DNA from: Epiperipatus broadwayi
Lineage: Eukaryota > Onychophora > Udeonychophora > Euonychophora > Peripatidae
Length of the DNA stretch: 64,000 nucleotides
Direction of reading: 5' to 3'
Assembly (NCBI GenBank): GCA_028023455.1
Contig: JAQFVV010006732.1
Location: 188,001 to 252,000, forward strand
Under the pieces are notes generated by a model. The model was not told where the DNA came from and did not search any database. It saw nothing but the letters and a program-made list of their open reading frames with translations. Each line of letters opens with the position of its first letter. The stretch's first letter is position 1. Shown one piece after another: positions 55,300 to 64,000 of this stretch. Position numbers and translations under genes: made by a program.

Positions 55300-56690
55300 A
55301 CTTATTGTCAATATCAGGATTTTCTGCGGTGCTATTTACCTTTTACACCAATCCACACATATTCAAAATTCAGCAAAGTATCAAAGGCATCCAGATACAA
55401 GGCACATGACAACATATAACCTGTATTGCATATATGGACACATCACAGTCTTCCTACCATCAATAAAACAGATACCAATAATACAGAAAATACTGCAAGA
55501 CTTTCAAGCAACATATCTAAAATTTAATCAAAACAAGACTGCTGCTTGGTCTTTATATACCAGTAAGCCATTCATGCAAATTTTTCAAGACAAAGCATCT
55601 GCTTTCCTTGGCTTTCCTTTCTACATGGGAACAAACACAATGAGGCAAAAAATCCAGAACAAATTAAAAGATGAAGCAGAACAGATCACTTCTTCACTAT
55701 CAAAAAGCATACCTTTCAATATATGTTAAAATACAATTGTTCAATCAGCTGGTGATCACCAAGATTGTCTATTATTCTCCCATAATTCAATTCTCCAAAT
55801 CTTTTACATCAAAAATCTCTTCTGATTGCAATAAACTTCTATGGAATAGAAAGACAGTGTCAATATCTGCAAAACACCTTAGCTGACCAGCATTACACAA
55901 TGGTTTGGGGCTACATAACAGATATTTTTTTCGAATACAAAAGACCACAAATCTTATAATAGCCACCCTCAGACATTTTCCAGAACTCCAGTATCTATTA
56001 CAAATAATACCCACAGACAAACCTCCACCTTCACATTGCTATCTATCATCAGTTATAAACCAGTTTACAATCACACATACTCAAATATCACTGCAAACAA
56101 CAACAAAATATTCATATTATCAGAAATATGCAATGGTATACCTGGAATATACATCAGATATTTCAACACAGATGCTTGGAATAAGCAACCAACAATTGCT
56201 TAAAAAATTAAAAAATGGTCCATGGAATCCAAATACATTGATTTCCTCCTGAAACTAATTCTATATGCTTTGCCAACATCATATTTCTTAAGACACCGAC
56301 GATTATAAACAAAAATAGATCCATTCTGCAGGCTATGCCACCACATAGAAGAAACTCAACAACATCGGTTTTATAATTGCCCAGCATTAAACAATATTTG
56401 GCATGAAATAACAATCATATACAGAAAAACAAACATCTCTCTGCAAGATATTATCAGTGCATTCCACAAAACATCCACCCAAATATCCAAGCAGCAATCT
56501 TTATGCTTTATGCATTTTGGTGCATGTGATGCACAATCACTTTTGGCAATAATACAAGGTGGCATCCATCAATTTTTCACAACAAGTTAGCACAATTAAA
56601 AAAAAAGACAATAAAATAGCACACCCAGACATTTTCATGGCTACTTGGTCACTTGTAAAACAATGGTCAAATCTCTAATAGTTCTGCCTT
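55300..56690 (+). pseudogene. L1/Tx1-like ORF2, C-terminal half of RT and CCHC tail
   Basis: Begins with SISGFSAVLFTFYTNPHI (about 55,311-55,364), the motif at which the minus half ends. The catalytic YMDD box follows at about 55,427, broken by a one-base deletion (YMD then ITVFLPS in the next frame). Then come LKFNQNKTAAW (about 55,530) and LGFPFYMGTNTM (about 55,609). Last is a cysteine-rich CRLCHHIEETQQHRFYNCP motif (56,337-56,383; C-x2-C-x8-H-x4-C), typical of L1/Tx1 ORF2 C-termini. Stops and frameshifts occur at about 55,727, 55,883 and 56,250. Sequence continues to the AT-rich tail near 56,790. Confidence 0.85.
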
Positions 56691-56789
56691 TCCTCAATAA
56701 TAGACTTAAAAAGAGAGCAAGAAAATGGACAGCAAAAAAATCCATGAATCAATGAATGATAACTTAGGATAAACAATCCATCACTCACC

Positions 56790-56825
56790 CTGTATATATA
56801 TATATATATATATGTAAGAACGTGG

Positions 56826-56865
<40 letters not shown>

Positions 56866-56897
56866 CTTAAATATATATATATATATATATATATATA
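56790..56897. repeat. Interrupted (AT)n arrays at the LINE 3' end
   Basis: Three AT runs (about 56,794-56,812, 56,829-56,861 and 56,871-56,897) separated by AAGAACGTGGAA and AGAACTTAA. Confidence 0.93.
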
Positions 56898-56991
56898 ATT
56901 CTCAGAAATATCAATGTATATGCATGTATACGAAAAATTATTAATGTAACATGTTTTCTAGATTGAATAAAGTTTCCTTTTTGAAACATTA

Positions 56992-57094
56992 ATAATAATA
57001 AATAATAATAATAATAATAATAATAATGATGATGATGATGATGATGATAATGATGATGATGATGATGGTGGTGGTGATGATGATGATGATGATG
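56992..57094. repeat. (AAT)n-(GAT)n compound microsatellite
   Basis: AAT units to about 57,026, then GAT units with a short GGT patch near 57,067. Confidence 0.96.
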
Positions 57095-58024
57095 GAATGA
57101 ATTGGGTAATGTTTAACTGGACTAGTAATTAAATAATGAAAGTAATAGGGTACATTTTAATCTTACATATTTGTCTAAATAATAACTAAGTATGCAACCT
57201 TCTTCATAAGTTTACCACATGGTAAAGTATTACAGATAATGTTTGGATCAAGGAAACAATACAATCAGATTTCAATATGTTTCTTATCAAATTTACAAAG
57301 TAGTACATTTTTTGTAGTAGATGTGTAAAATGTGGAAACTAAAATACAAATGCATATTAGAACAACTGGAGACAAAGTTTTAAATAATAAATAAACCATT
57401 TATTTACATTTTCAATTGAAATAGATATAATTAGCTCACATTGGGTCTATTGTTCTAATTCTTAAATTTACACATACATTATTAATCTGGGTTTGATATC
57501 TCTTTTGTTACACTTTTTTATTATATATTGACTAGACATTTATAAGATATGAATTAATAAATAAAATACTGCCCTCATATTCTGACTTCGAATATATTTG
57601 GAATGTTAATTAACTTTAACATTTTTTTTATTATTAGCAAACAACACTGGATAAATTAAATATGATATTATGGGCACAAATATAAGTTGGAAAAGTCACA
57701 ATATCAATTATTAGGATAAAACAATCTAATAAACTTAGCTGTCAAGAGAGTAACTTTAAATAGCTCAATTAAATAATTCCTTTAAATATCTACAATTTTC
57801 ACACATTCAAAAATAAAAAAAATAATAGTTATTCTGATAATTTAAGGCTTGCAGTAAATTAATACGATCTAATTTAAAATATTTACTTCACGATATATAA
57901 ATTTAGCAGTATTATACTTTCATGTCTGCAAGATTATTTGCATTATTTGTGTGTCACATCTTATGCTATAATTAAAATAAAATAATTCAACTTATCAGTT
58001 TACTTATGAATTATTAATTAAGTA
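57095..58024. other. AT-rich stretch downstream of the candidate gene
   Basis: On the minus strand this would be 3' UTR and 3' flank of the gene. An AATAAA-type signal (plus-strand TTTATT) is present at about 57,640, but such strings are common at this base composition. I see nothing else. Confidence 0.35.
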
Positions 58025-58282
58025 TTATAATTCAGACAATGCCATAGACCAACAAACAAATATATCACTATTTCTGCTTTTATATTCCATAAAGAATTTA
58101 GTCATGACATTTATTAATCTGTCAACTACATTACATATATCCATGGTTCTATGATAACACAAAAATAAACATTCAAGGAAAATTTGAGCACATGAGGAAT
58201 AAACAAGCTTCTTGGCTAACAAATCTAACGAAATAAAGAATTCCCACCTGCTTTGCGGTATAGTATTGGTGGCGGACTTAGT
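58025..58282 (-). CDS. Candidate host gene, last coding exon (G)
   Basis: The best coding-like segment outside transposons. The frame to TAA at 58,025 encodes 85 residues rich in W, C and charged residues: SRWEFFISLDLLAKKLVYSS, then CAQIFLECLFLCYHRTMDIC and a C-terminal DIFVCWSMALSEL. It looks like packed amphipathic helices with many cysteines. The frame is open to an ATG at 58,306, with a stop just upstream. As an exon it could start after the acceptor GGTGGTGAG at 58,283 (phase 0) or after AAG six bases later. I do not recognise the family. No signal peptide or membrane segment is evident, although LECLFLCY is hydrophobic. Confidence 0.5.
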   Translation of the reverse strand, partial: TKSATNTIPQSRWEFFISLDLLAKKLVYSSCAQIFLECLFLCYHRTMDICNVVDRLINVMTKFFMEYKSRNSDIFVCWSMALSEL

Positions 58283-58888
58283 CTCACCACCAGAATAAAG
58301 AAACATAAACTACTTAACATCATAAAATATAATTTTTATAATGCATGCCAACCCAATCTAGAAATATATTTCACTAATATATAATATGGTAGAGAGTTCT
58401 CAATGCAAATCTACCTAGAATATATTATGAATAACTTTCTTTTTCATAGCTACTCTATACATTTCATTCTATACATACGCATATATGACACTATCTCTAT
58501 CAATTCTTTTAGCATACGGCACTATTCGAAATTAAAAAAAAAAAAAAAACATTCATAAAACTGAATATTTACTAATTATATGACATAAATGCACTTCAAA
58601 TCATATAATACGCGAATATTACGGTAAATAAACTGAAAATAAAATTTTTATTTTGTGACAAATAATTAGCTGTTTTTAAAATATTTAACAACAGTAATTA
58701 TTATCAACGAACGAATTGCACCCTTTCTAATAACAATATTTATCTTTCATACATTTATTACTTTCTAAACCAATGGCTCACTTTGAAACATTAAATAAAT
58801 AAATAAAAATATATCTCTCTTTAATAAAATACACAAAAGCGTATATATAACACACATAAGAAATTCTATTTAAATAGTAATCATTTAC

Positions 58889-58927
58889 CTGAATATTGTG
58901 GTTTGCAACACTTTCATCCGAGACGTT
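58889..58927 (-). CDS. Candidate host gene, exon F (39 nt)
   Basis: Thirteen codons, NVSDESVANHNIQ, lie between an acceptor TTCATTGACTCCAAG (preceded by a pyrimidine-rich run) and a good donor CAG|GTAAATG. Both ends are phase 0, so it joins exons E and G without disturbing the frame. The upstream ATT GAC TCC AAG also reads in frame. It is too short to stand alone. Support comes from phase agreement with its neighbours. Confidence 0.4.
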
Positions 58928-59086
58928 CTTGGAGTCAATGAAATAACAAGAATTAAATAAGCAAATACATAAATAATAAATCTGGCTATCTATCTATGAT
59001 ATATCAATAGCAACAAACAAAAAAAAAAGTCACTCTTCTTATAACTTAAAAAAAATCCACTTGAAAAATTTATTTATTTCTTAAAC

Positions 59087-59161
59087 ATAAAGTTTCCTGG
59101 CTGACACGACAGGAACGATGATTTCAAATGAGTATGTGTTATTAAACATAGAGACAAATTC
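59087..59161 (-). CDS. Candidate host gene, exon E (75 nt)
   Basis: A strong acceptor (TGTCTGTTTTATAG|G) opens a frame reading EFVSMFNNTYSFEIIVPVVS and then ARKLY, followed by a weak donor-like GTTTAAG. Phase 0 at both ends. A TAA in frame two codons past the proposed donor means the exon must end here or slightly earlier (a GTCAGC lies 8 codons before). G+C is higher than in the flanks. The donor is the weakest splice site of the model. Confidence 0.35.
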
Positions 59162-59729
59162 CTATAAAACAGACATTCACAATTAAATTTAGATTTAATT
59201 CAATGATCTCCAATGTTCTTAGCAATAGCTAATTGAGTTCACTAATATGGCATATGCAGTAATATTTTTTTTATAATAACAGAAATATGAATAGATAGTT
59301 TCAGCTACATCTCTTTTATATTTATCTTTTAATTAATTCTGGAAATTTTTCACTTTATTTAGCCGTAACTTTAGCAGTTTTCAATAAGTAACCATCAGCT
59401 TCCCATTAACTTTATGAATTATTACAAATATAATTATTTTGGTCCATTGCTAATTAATCATTTACGTAAAATCTACAGTTCTTTAGGCAATAATATTTTT
59501 TACAATACCAAGGAGAACAAGAAGTATGTAATATTAATGTCCTTCTACTTGATTTAAACATGTCATACTAAACAAATACTAGTAATTAATTAATTATTTG
59601 TAAGCCACACATTCACTTTGTTAATAAAGTAATTTATGAGCATGAATAACAAGCATAATTATTATCACAGAGTAATTCAAATATATAGCATAGAAATATT
59701 GTACTCACATTCTTTCATTTTAACTTGAC

Positions 59730-59789
59730 TTTTATACAATTAGTGAAGAATTTAGATGGAGTGTCTAAAGTAGGTTTTGTTAGGCAGTC
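59730..59789 (-). CDS. Candidate host gene, exon D (60 nt)
   Basis: Twenty codons, DCLTKPTLDTPSKFFTNCIK, lie between an acceptor TTTATGCAG|GAC and a donor-like AAA|GTCAAG, phase 0 at both ends. The surrounding frame is open from 59,900 to 59,715, so alternative acceptors upstream (at 59,803 and 59,833) are possible but would require an incoming phase of 2. A consensus-like donor GTGAGTAC at 59,707 lies just past an in-frame TGA and so cannot be used in this frame. Confidence 0.3.
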
Positions 59790-60095
59790 CTGCATAAATT
59801 TCCTTAAAAAATTATAAAGTTCACACAATTTCCTCAAAAGATTAGAATGTTCACACCATTTCATTTTTTCATTAGAATAATAGAAAATATAAGCAAACAA
59901 AGTAGATTAAAATTATCAGCATATAAATACATTTTATAGTGATAGGATTAATTTAACGTTTAACTGAATGAAGAAAAATAATATATATATATCCCTTTTT
60001 TATAATTTAGCCTGACATCCTTCCTTAAAGCTGTCTGCTAGCTAGAATCCACACACTAAATTCAATAAAGAAAATATTTTTTTTAAAAAATTCAC

Positions 60096-60121
60096 ACTTT
60101 GGAGTTTAACTGACTTGATTT
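60096..60121 (-). CDS. Candidate host gene, exon C (26 nt)
   Basis: Acceptor AAATCTCTTCCAG|AAATC with incoming phase 1 fits exon B exactly. The codons read (G)EIKSVKLQS to a donor-like AGT|GTGAAT in phase 0. Longer versions are possible, since the frame stays open to a TAG about 50 bases on, with GTGTGT donors near 60,045. This is the shortest proposed exon and the end is uncertain. Confidence 0.33.
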
Positions 60122-60251
60122 CTGGAAGAGATTTTAAAAAATGCACAAAAAAGTGGCAGATAATGAATGACTGAATGAACAATCACTGAATTTCTATTAC
60201 TAACTATTGCTTAAATTCATTTCTTTTCCATCAATCAAGAGGTCATCTTAC

Positions 60252-60280
60252 CTCCAAAGGTTAGCTCCACCATTTTTGCA
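60252..60280 (-). CDS. Candidate host gene, exon B (29 nt)
   Basis: Acceptor TTCTCTAATTAAACCAG|TGC and an excellent donor GGAG|GTAAGAT bracket 29 nt. One T completes the codon begun in exon A, then AKMVELTFG, leaving one G for exon C. The internal ATG at 60,273 has a good context (AAAAATGGTG), so a downstream start in this exon is an alternative reading. Confidence 0.42.
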
Positions 60281-60794
60281 CTGGTTTAATTAGAGAACAA
60301 ATATTCAACAAATATTTTCTTAAAAAAATCATTTTGATTTTCTAAATCAAATCAAACCAAATAAAAACAAATAATAATTTTTCACACTATTAAAATAAGT
60401 GAATATTAATTAATCAATAATACAAAGTAGTTGATAACATGATTTAATTTGTCAAATAATATACTAACCAGATATCCATTAATCACTCAAAATATATTTA
60501 CTAGAGAAATTTACTGTAATTTTAAATGTTTTATTGTAGAATGTAAAATTTTATATTGTAATTAAACATAAAAATGAAATTGAAAGATGATATACACATA
60601 CATGCATCCACTTATGCTGCTACATGAATACAAAATTATTCTGACTACTATATGACTAATATGGCTATGGGTTAGAAATACTTCACCTGATTATATTACT
60701 CATACATTGATGGGGATTCCAATGAATAAACAGATCAGAAAACCATCTAAACAAATACCAAACACTATTTTACAAAAAAGTAAAGCAAATTTAC

Positions 60795-60928
60795 ATCAAC
60801 TTCTGTAATAATCCATCCTCCTTGCTTGCATTAAATACTTCATCAAATATACTAATACTAACAAGCTCAGGAGGCATGCGATTCTTGTGAACAAGTGCAA
60901 TGAATGACAAGTGATGCAACATGAACAA
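60795..60928 (-). CDS. Candidate host gene, exon A (134 nt)
   Basis: The frame reads LFMLHHLSFIALVHKNRMPP and then ELVSISIFDEVFNASKEDGL and LQKL before a donor AT|GTAAATTT (phase 2). The composition is clearly protein-like, with a hydrophobic helix followed by an acidic one, and unlike chance frames here. The acceptor is AATCCAG at 60,929. The frame is also open about 18 codons upstream to TAA, so an ATG at 60,922 could be the true start, or an upstream exon may exist. Exons A-G join to 621 nt (206 codons plus stop) without a frame break. Confidence 0.48.
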
Positions 60929-61179
60929 CTGGATTGGTTTTTCATAATAAATTTATTTCAACATTTGTTAAGATCATTAGTTCTTCATAGTTATTTTGGG
61001 CAATAAGCCCATAAAGTTTATCATTAGATCAGTTTTGTCATAGTTTAAATTTAGGATCCATTTTTGGTATGTACATATTTTCTTAGGTTCCTTTAATCAG
61101 TTACTCCTCATTGGTGATGCATTTATCCACGGTGTAAATAAAAATAAACTCTTCCACCTTATTTTCTTTACTAAAAGTG

Positions 61180-61980
61180 GTCAAAATACTTTTAAAATAA
61201 TTATAAAATACACCAAATCTTTTAAAAACTTGTTTTTTTATTTTTTTGCCACCAAAACTAAAATATATATTAAAATAGATTTCCAATATTTTGACTATTT
61301 CTTCATTTTTTCTATAGTCTTTTTCAAGGAACTAAAAATATATAAGAAAAAGACAAATGCTGTCAGATAGAAATTCAGCAATGTATTTACATAAAGAAAA
61401 ATTTGGTCATGTCAATTTTAAAATCATTCTTTTAGAGTGTATAATTAAACAAAAAAAGATTTAAAAAGGAAAGTTTATATATAAAGATGTTAAATCCTGT
61501 TTTGAATAGGATATTATAAAATAAAAAAAAAAGAAGAGAACAAATGTTTTGTAAAATTTAATGGAATGGTTTTATTTTTTTAAAAGAAAGGAATGTAAAA
61601 ATGTGTTTTGTTTTAAAAAGGAAAGGAATATAAACAAATGTTAATTGAAGATAGAATGATAAAAACTATATTTTGTAACAATAAAAGGTTTATTTAAGCA
61701 AAATGTAAAGTTGAAAGCTGTTATGAAAAAGAAATCATAGTAAGTAAAGAATATATTTTCCAAAATAGTATGTATATGTGGCAGGATTTTTTGTTTTTAT
61801 TTGTTTATAAAAAAATTTTTTTTTTTACTTATATATTTTTAGTTCATTGAAAAAGACTATAGAAAAAATGAAGAAATAGTTGAAATGTTGGAAATCCATT
61901 TTAATATATATTTCATTTTTGGTGGCAAAAAAATAAAAAAACAAGTTTTTAAAAGATTTGGTGTATTTTATAATTATTTT
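61180..61980. repeat. Inverted repeat, ~155-165-bp arms
   Basis: Left arm about 61,180-61,343 and right arm about 61,829-61,980 are reverse complements. Pairing blocks are AAAAAGACTATAGAAAAAATG, GAAGAAATAGT, ATTTTAATATATATTT, TTTTTGGTGGCAAAAAAAT and AAAAGATTTGGTGTATTTT with their complements. The ~485-bp spacer is A/T-rich. Both arms run outward into related ATCCACRGTGT sequence. Confidence 0.9.
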
Positions 61981-62099
61981 ATCCACAGTGTCCTTTTATT
62001 TTTTTAGTGGTGATTCAAATATTATTCGTTGGTCCATGTAGAGCTGTGTTTTTTTTTTTTTGTAAATATTTGTAATTCCTTTTTTTAAAGATGTGTATT

Positions 62100-62340
62100 A
62101 CTTTCTTAAGTCTCTCTACTTCTTCCAGGTATAACCATGTTTTGTACTATAACGGGACAATCCTTTTCAGGACTCAAGGAAGTCGCATCTAGCTGTAGTC
62201 AGACTTTGAGTCTTCTTATAGAATGCCATGGATGATGTGATTTAAAATACAATCCAATTCACTCCTCTATTAATAACCTCATTACTCTTGGAATTCGAGC
62301 TCAGAGTAGAAATTGCAATTGACTCTCTTCAGGCATTTCC
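62100..62340 (-). repeat. Possible SINE or old dispersed repeat
   Basis: G+C-richer than its surroundings. On the minus strand GAGCTCGAATTCC near 62,296 resembles a Pol III B box, with CCTGAAGAGAGTCAATTGC about 35 bp upstream. The arrangement resembles the tRNA-like head at 39.0-39.1 kb (CTGAAGTCTGACTGCC ... GAGTTCGAATCC). Similarity is short and the call is tentative. Confidence 0.3.
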
Positions 62341-62912
62341 ATAAGTATCCCATACTAATGATAAAATTAGTATAAGCTATATATAACTTCTTTATAAATA
62401 TTAAATCATTAAGTTGATTTAACATATATATATGCATGAGTATGTATATTTATAATTATTGGTTTTATAAAACGACTAAATAAAATAAACAAACTAGACC
62501 TGTTTAATTTTAAAATCAAGTTTAACACATTTTAATCCGTAATAAAAACAAAAATATTATCACATAAAAATATTAAAATTTAGAATTATAATCTGTGCTA
62601 ATATACACTAATAAATTATTTAATATTCAAAAAAAAAAATGTAATCATTTACATATATATATAATTTAAAATCATGCGTATAATAAATAATACACATGAT
62701 ACATTATAAATCTACCTATTGTGTCATTACAATGATTCAGTGTGTATTGTATGTTTATATACATAACATCCATTCACACTAGATTAATAATAGAATGTAT
62801 TCTGATATTAGTTATGTATGTTTAAAAATATATTATGTTAATTGTCATGTAAGATTCAATTTGGAATATAATAAAACGTACTTCCAAATTGAAATAATTT
62901 AAAAACATTTAC

Positions 62913-63105
62913 CTTAGTCAGCTGTCATTTCCATCAGAGTATATATCAAAAATATCAATATCTAAATTTTATTAAATAAAAAAAAAATAAAGTGTTCATC
63001 TTATCAGTTCCCCACTTTAATATATGAAGTAATTTTTCTAAGTAAATATAATTATCCACAAAGGAAATAAAGTTTAAGTTCTTAAATTATATAATGAAGT
63101 AATCC
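62913..63105 (-). other. Possible 5' leader exon of the candidate gene
   Basis: GACTAAG|GTAAATG at 62,913 is a good splice donor of the same form as those of exons A and F. No frame is open across the segment, so it would be untranslated. It would start about 25 bases below the TATA-like box at 63,125-63,131. Inference only. Confidence 0.22.
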
Positions 63106-63124
63106 AAGACGAGAAAGAATACGG

Positions 63125-63131
63125 TTTTATA
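63125..63131 (-). promoter_or_regulatory. TATA-like box
   Basis: GAGGGATATAAAACCG on the minus strand. It is notable because the flanks are not pure A/T. It faces the candidate gene. TATA-like strings are frequent at this base composition, so weight is low. Confidence 0.25.
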
Positions 63132-63139
63132 TCCCTCCT

Positions 63140-64000
63140 TAGACAAAATAAAATGATGATGAATGTTGAAACATAAAGTTCATTGATCATCCTTTGAAGA
63201 GGCAATCCAGATATTCATTCTTTAAATATTTATGTAGTAAAATATTTAACATCTTCTTCAATATAATATTCCAATATTAAAGCAGATTTTTAAATGAGAA
63301 TTACGATGATTATATTTTAGGCATTGATTAAGTAGGAATAAATTTACATGTTTGGGTTTAAAACATCAGTAGAAATCCCTGGCATAAATTATCTAGCCAC
63401 AGAACATCTTTATAAATTTTTGTCTTCTTAAATATATATTTTGTAAACACATTTCGAAGACGTTGATAACTTTTATAACCTTGTTAATTACAATGATTAT
63501 TTTTTTATAGTTCTTTATAATATTCAAAGGCAGTAAATTAATTACTTGAAGCAGGTTTTAAAATATTGAATCTTCTTTTTTTTAATTTTCCTTAAATGTG
63601 TTCTAAATTCGAACACATTTAAATTTACAAACGTAGTTCTTGCCTTGATACCTAAATAGAAGATTATTGTTGTAACAATATTAGTTCGTTTTTATACTGG
63701 ATTAATTTCAGCAAGCATATCACATAATCACGCTCACACTCTATTGTTTAAAATATACAATTTGTAATGAACCCCAAACATTTATTTCCTTTGTTTCAAC
63801 TGATAAAAATGCAATGTTGACTTAAGGATTTGTCAAATGTCAAGTTCTAGTTAATAAAAAAAATATTATTAGTTAGAAATATTTATTTATGCGTGTGTAT
63901 AAACAAATTAGAATTATTCATTTTTAGAATTATTCTTTTAATACTAACTAGGTTATGTATATATATAGCTGATACATGAAAAGCTTAAGATAGGTGTAAG
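63140..64000. other. AT-rich noncoding stretch
   Basis: A small palindrome, ATGTGTTC...GAACACAT, lies at 63,595-63,620. I see nothing else. Confidence 0.5.

Noticed and set aside
59707-59714. Consensus-like donor GTGAGTAC for exon D
   Set aside because: An in-frame TGA lies 9 bases before it, so it cannot serve the frame used in the gene model.

Overview
The window is 64 kb of very AT-rich (roughly three quarters A+T by eye) animal nuclear DNA. Non-LTR retrotransposons with an APE-type endonuclease, a Penelope-like relic, tRNA-like SINEs, spliceosomal introns and very long (AT)n, (ATT)n and (TATC)n arrays point to an invertebrate metazoan. I cannot name the species, and no prokaryotic features are present.

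Layout. 0-5 kb: noncoding DNA and a 5'-truncated RTE-type LINE (2.95-4.4 kb). 5-10 kb: a SINE-like copy, a long inverted repeat (6.35-7.72 kb) and a decayed Penelope-like element (7.88-9.44 kb). 10-17 kb: mostly featureless, with dispersed repeats. 17.66-20.66 kb: a nearly full-length but broken RTE LINE ending in (AT)n. 20.8-28 kb: a second SINE copy, a hairpin carrying ATT arrays in both arms (22.6-23.4 kb) and dispersed repeats. 26.9-28.1 and 34.5-35.7 kb: two old copies of one 1.2-kb repeat. 32.6-33.3 kb: a diverged ~120-bp tandem array. 35.7-36.3 kb: a relic of an L1/Tx1-like LINE. 37-45 kb: microsatellites, a perfect 40-bp inverted repeat, a scattered CACTCACAGGTGAT motif and two local duplications. 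48.1-48.8 kb: a hairpin and a 78-bp tandem repeat.

49.6-56.8 kb is one L1/Tx1-like LINE in two opposite halves. ORF1 (CCHC knuckle), endonuclease and the N-terminal half of the reverse transcriptase lie on the minus strand. The C-terminal half of the reverse transcriptase and a CCHC tail lie on the plus strand. The break falls at the same RT motif in both halves, as twin-primed insertion predicts. A (TATC)n array and ~414-bp satellite units in opposing orientation interrupt its endonuclease.

58.0-60.9 kb (minus) holds the only candidate host gene: seven short exon-like segments with plausible splice sites whose phases join into one 206-codon reading frame ending in a stop. I do not recognise the protein. 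A TATA-like box and a possible leader-exon donor lie upstream at 63.13 and 62.91 kb. Almost everything else is repeats or AT-rich DNA in which I see nothing.
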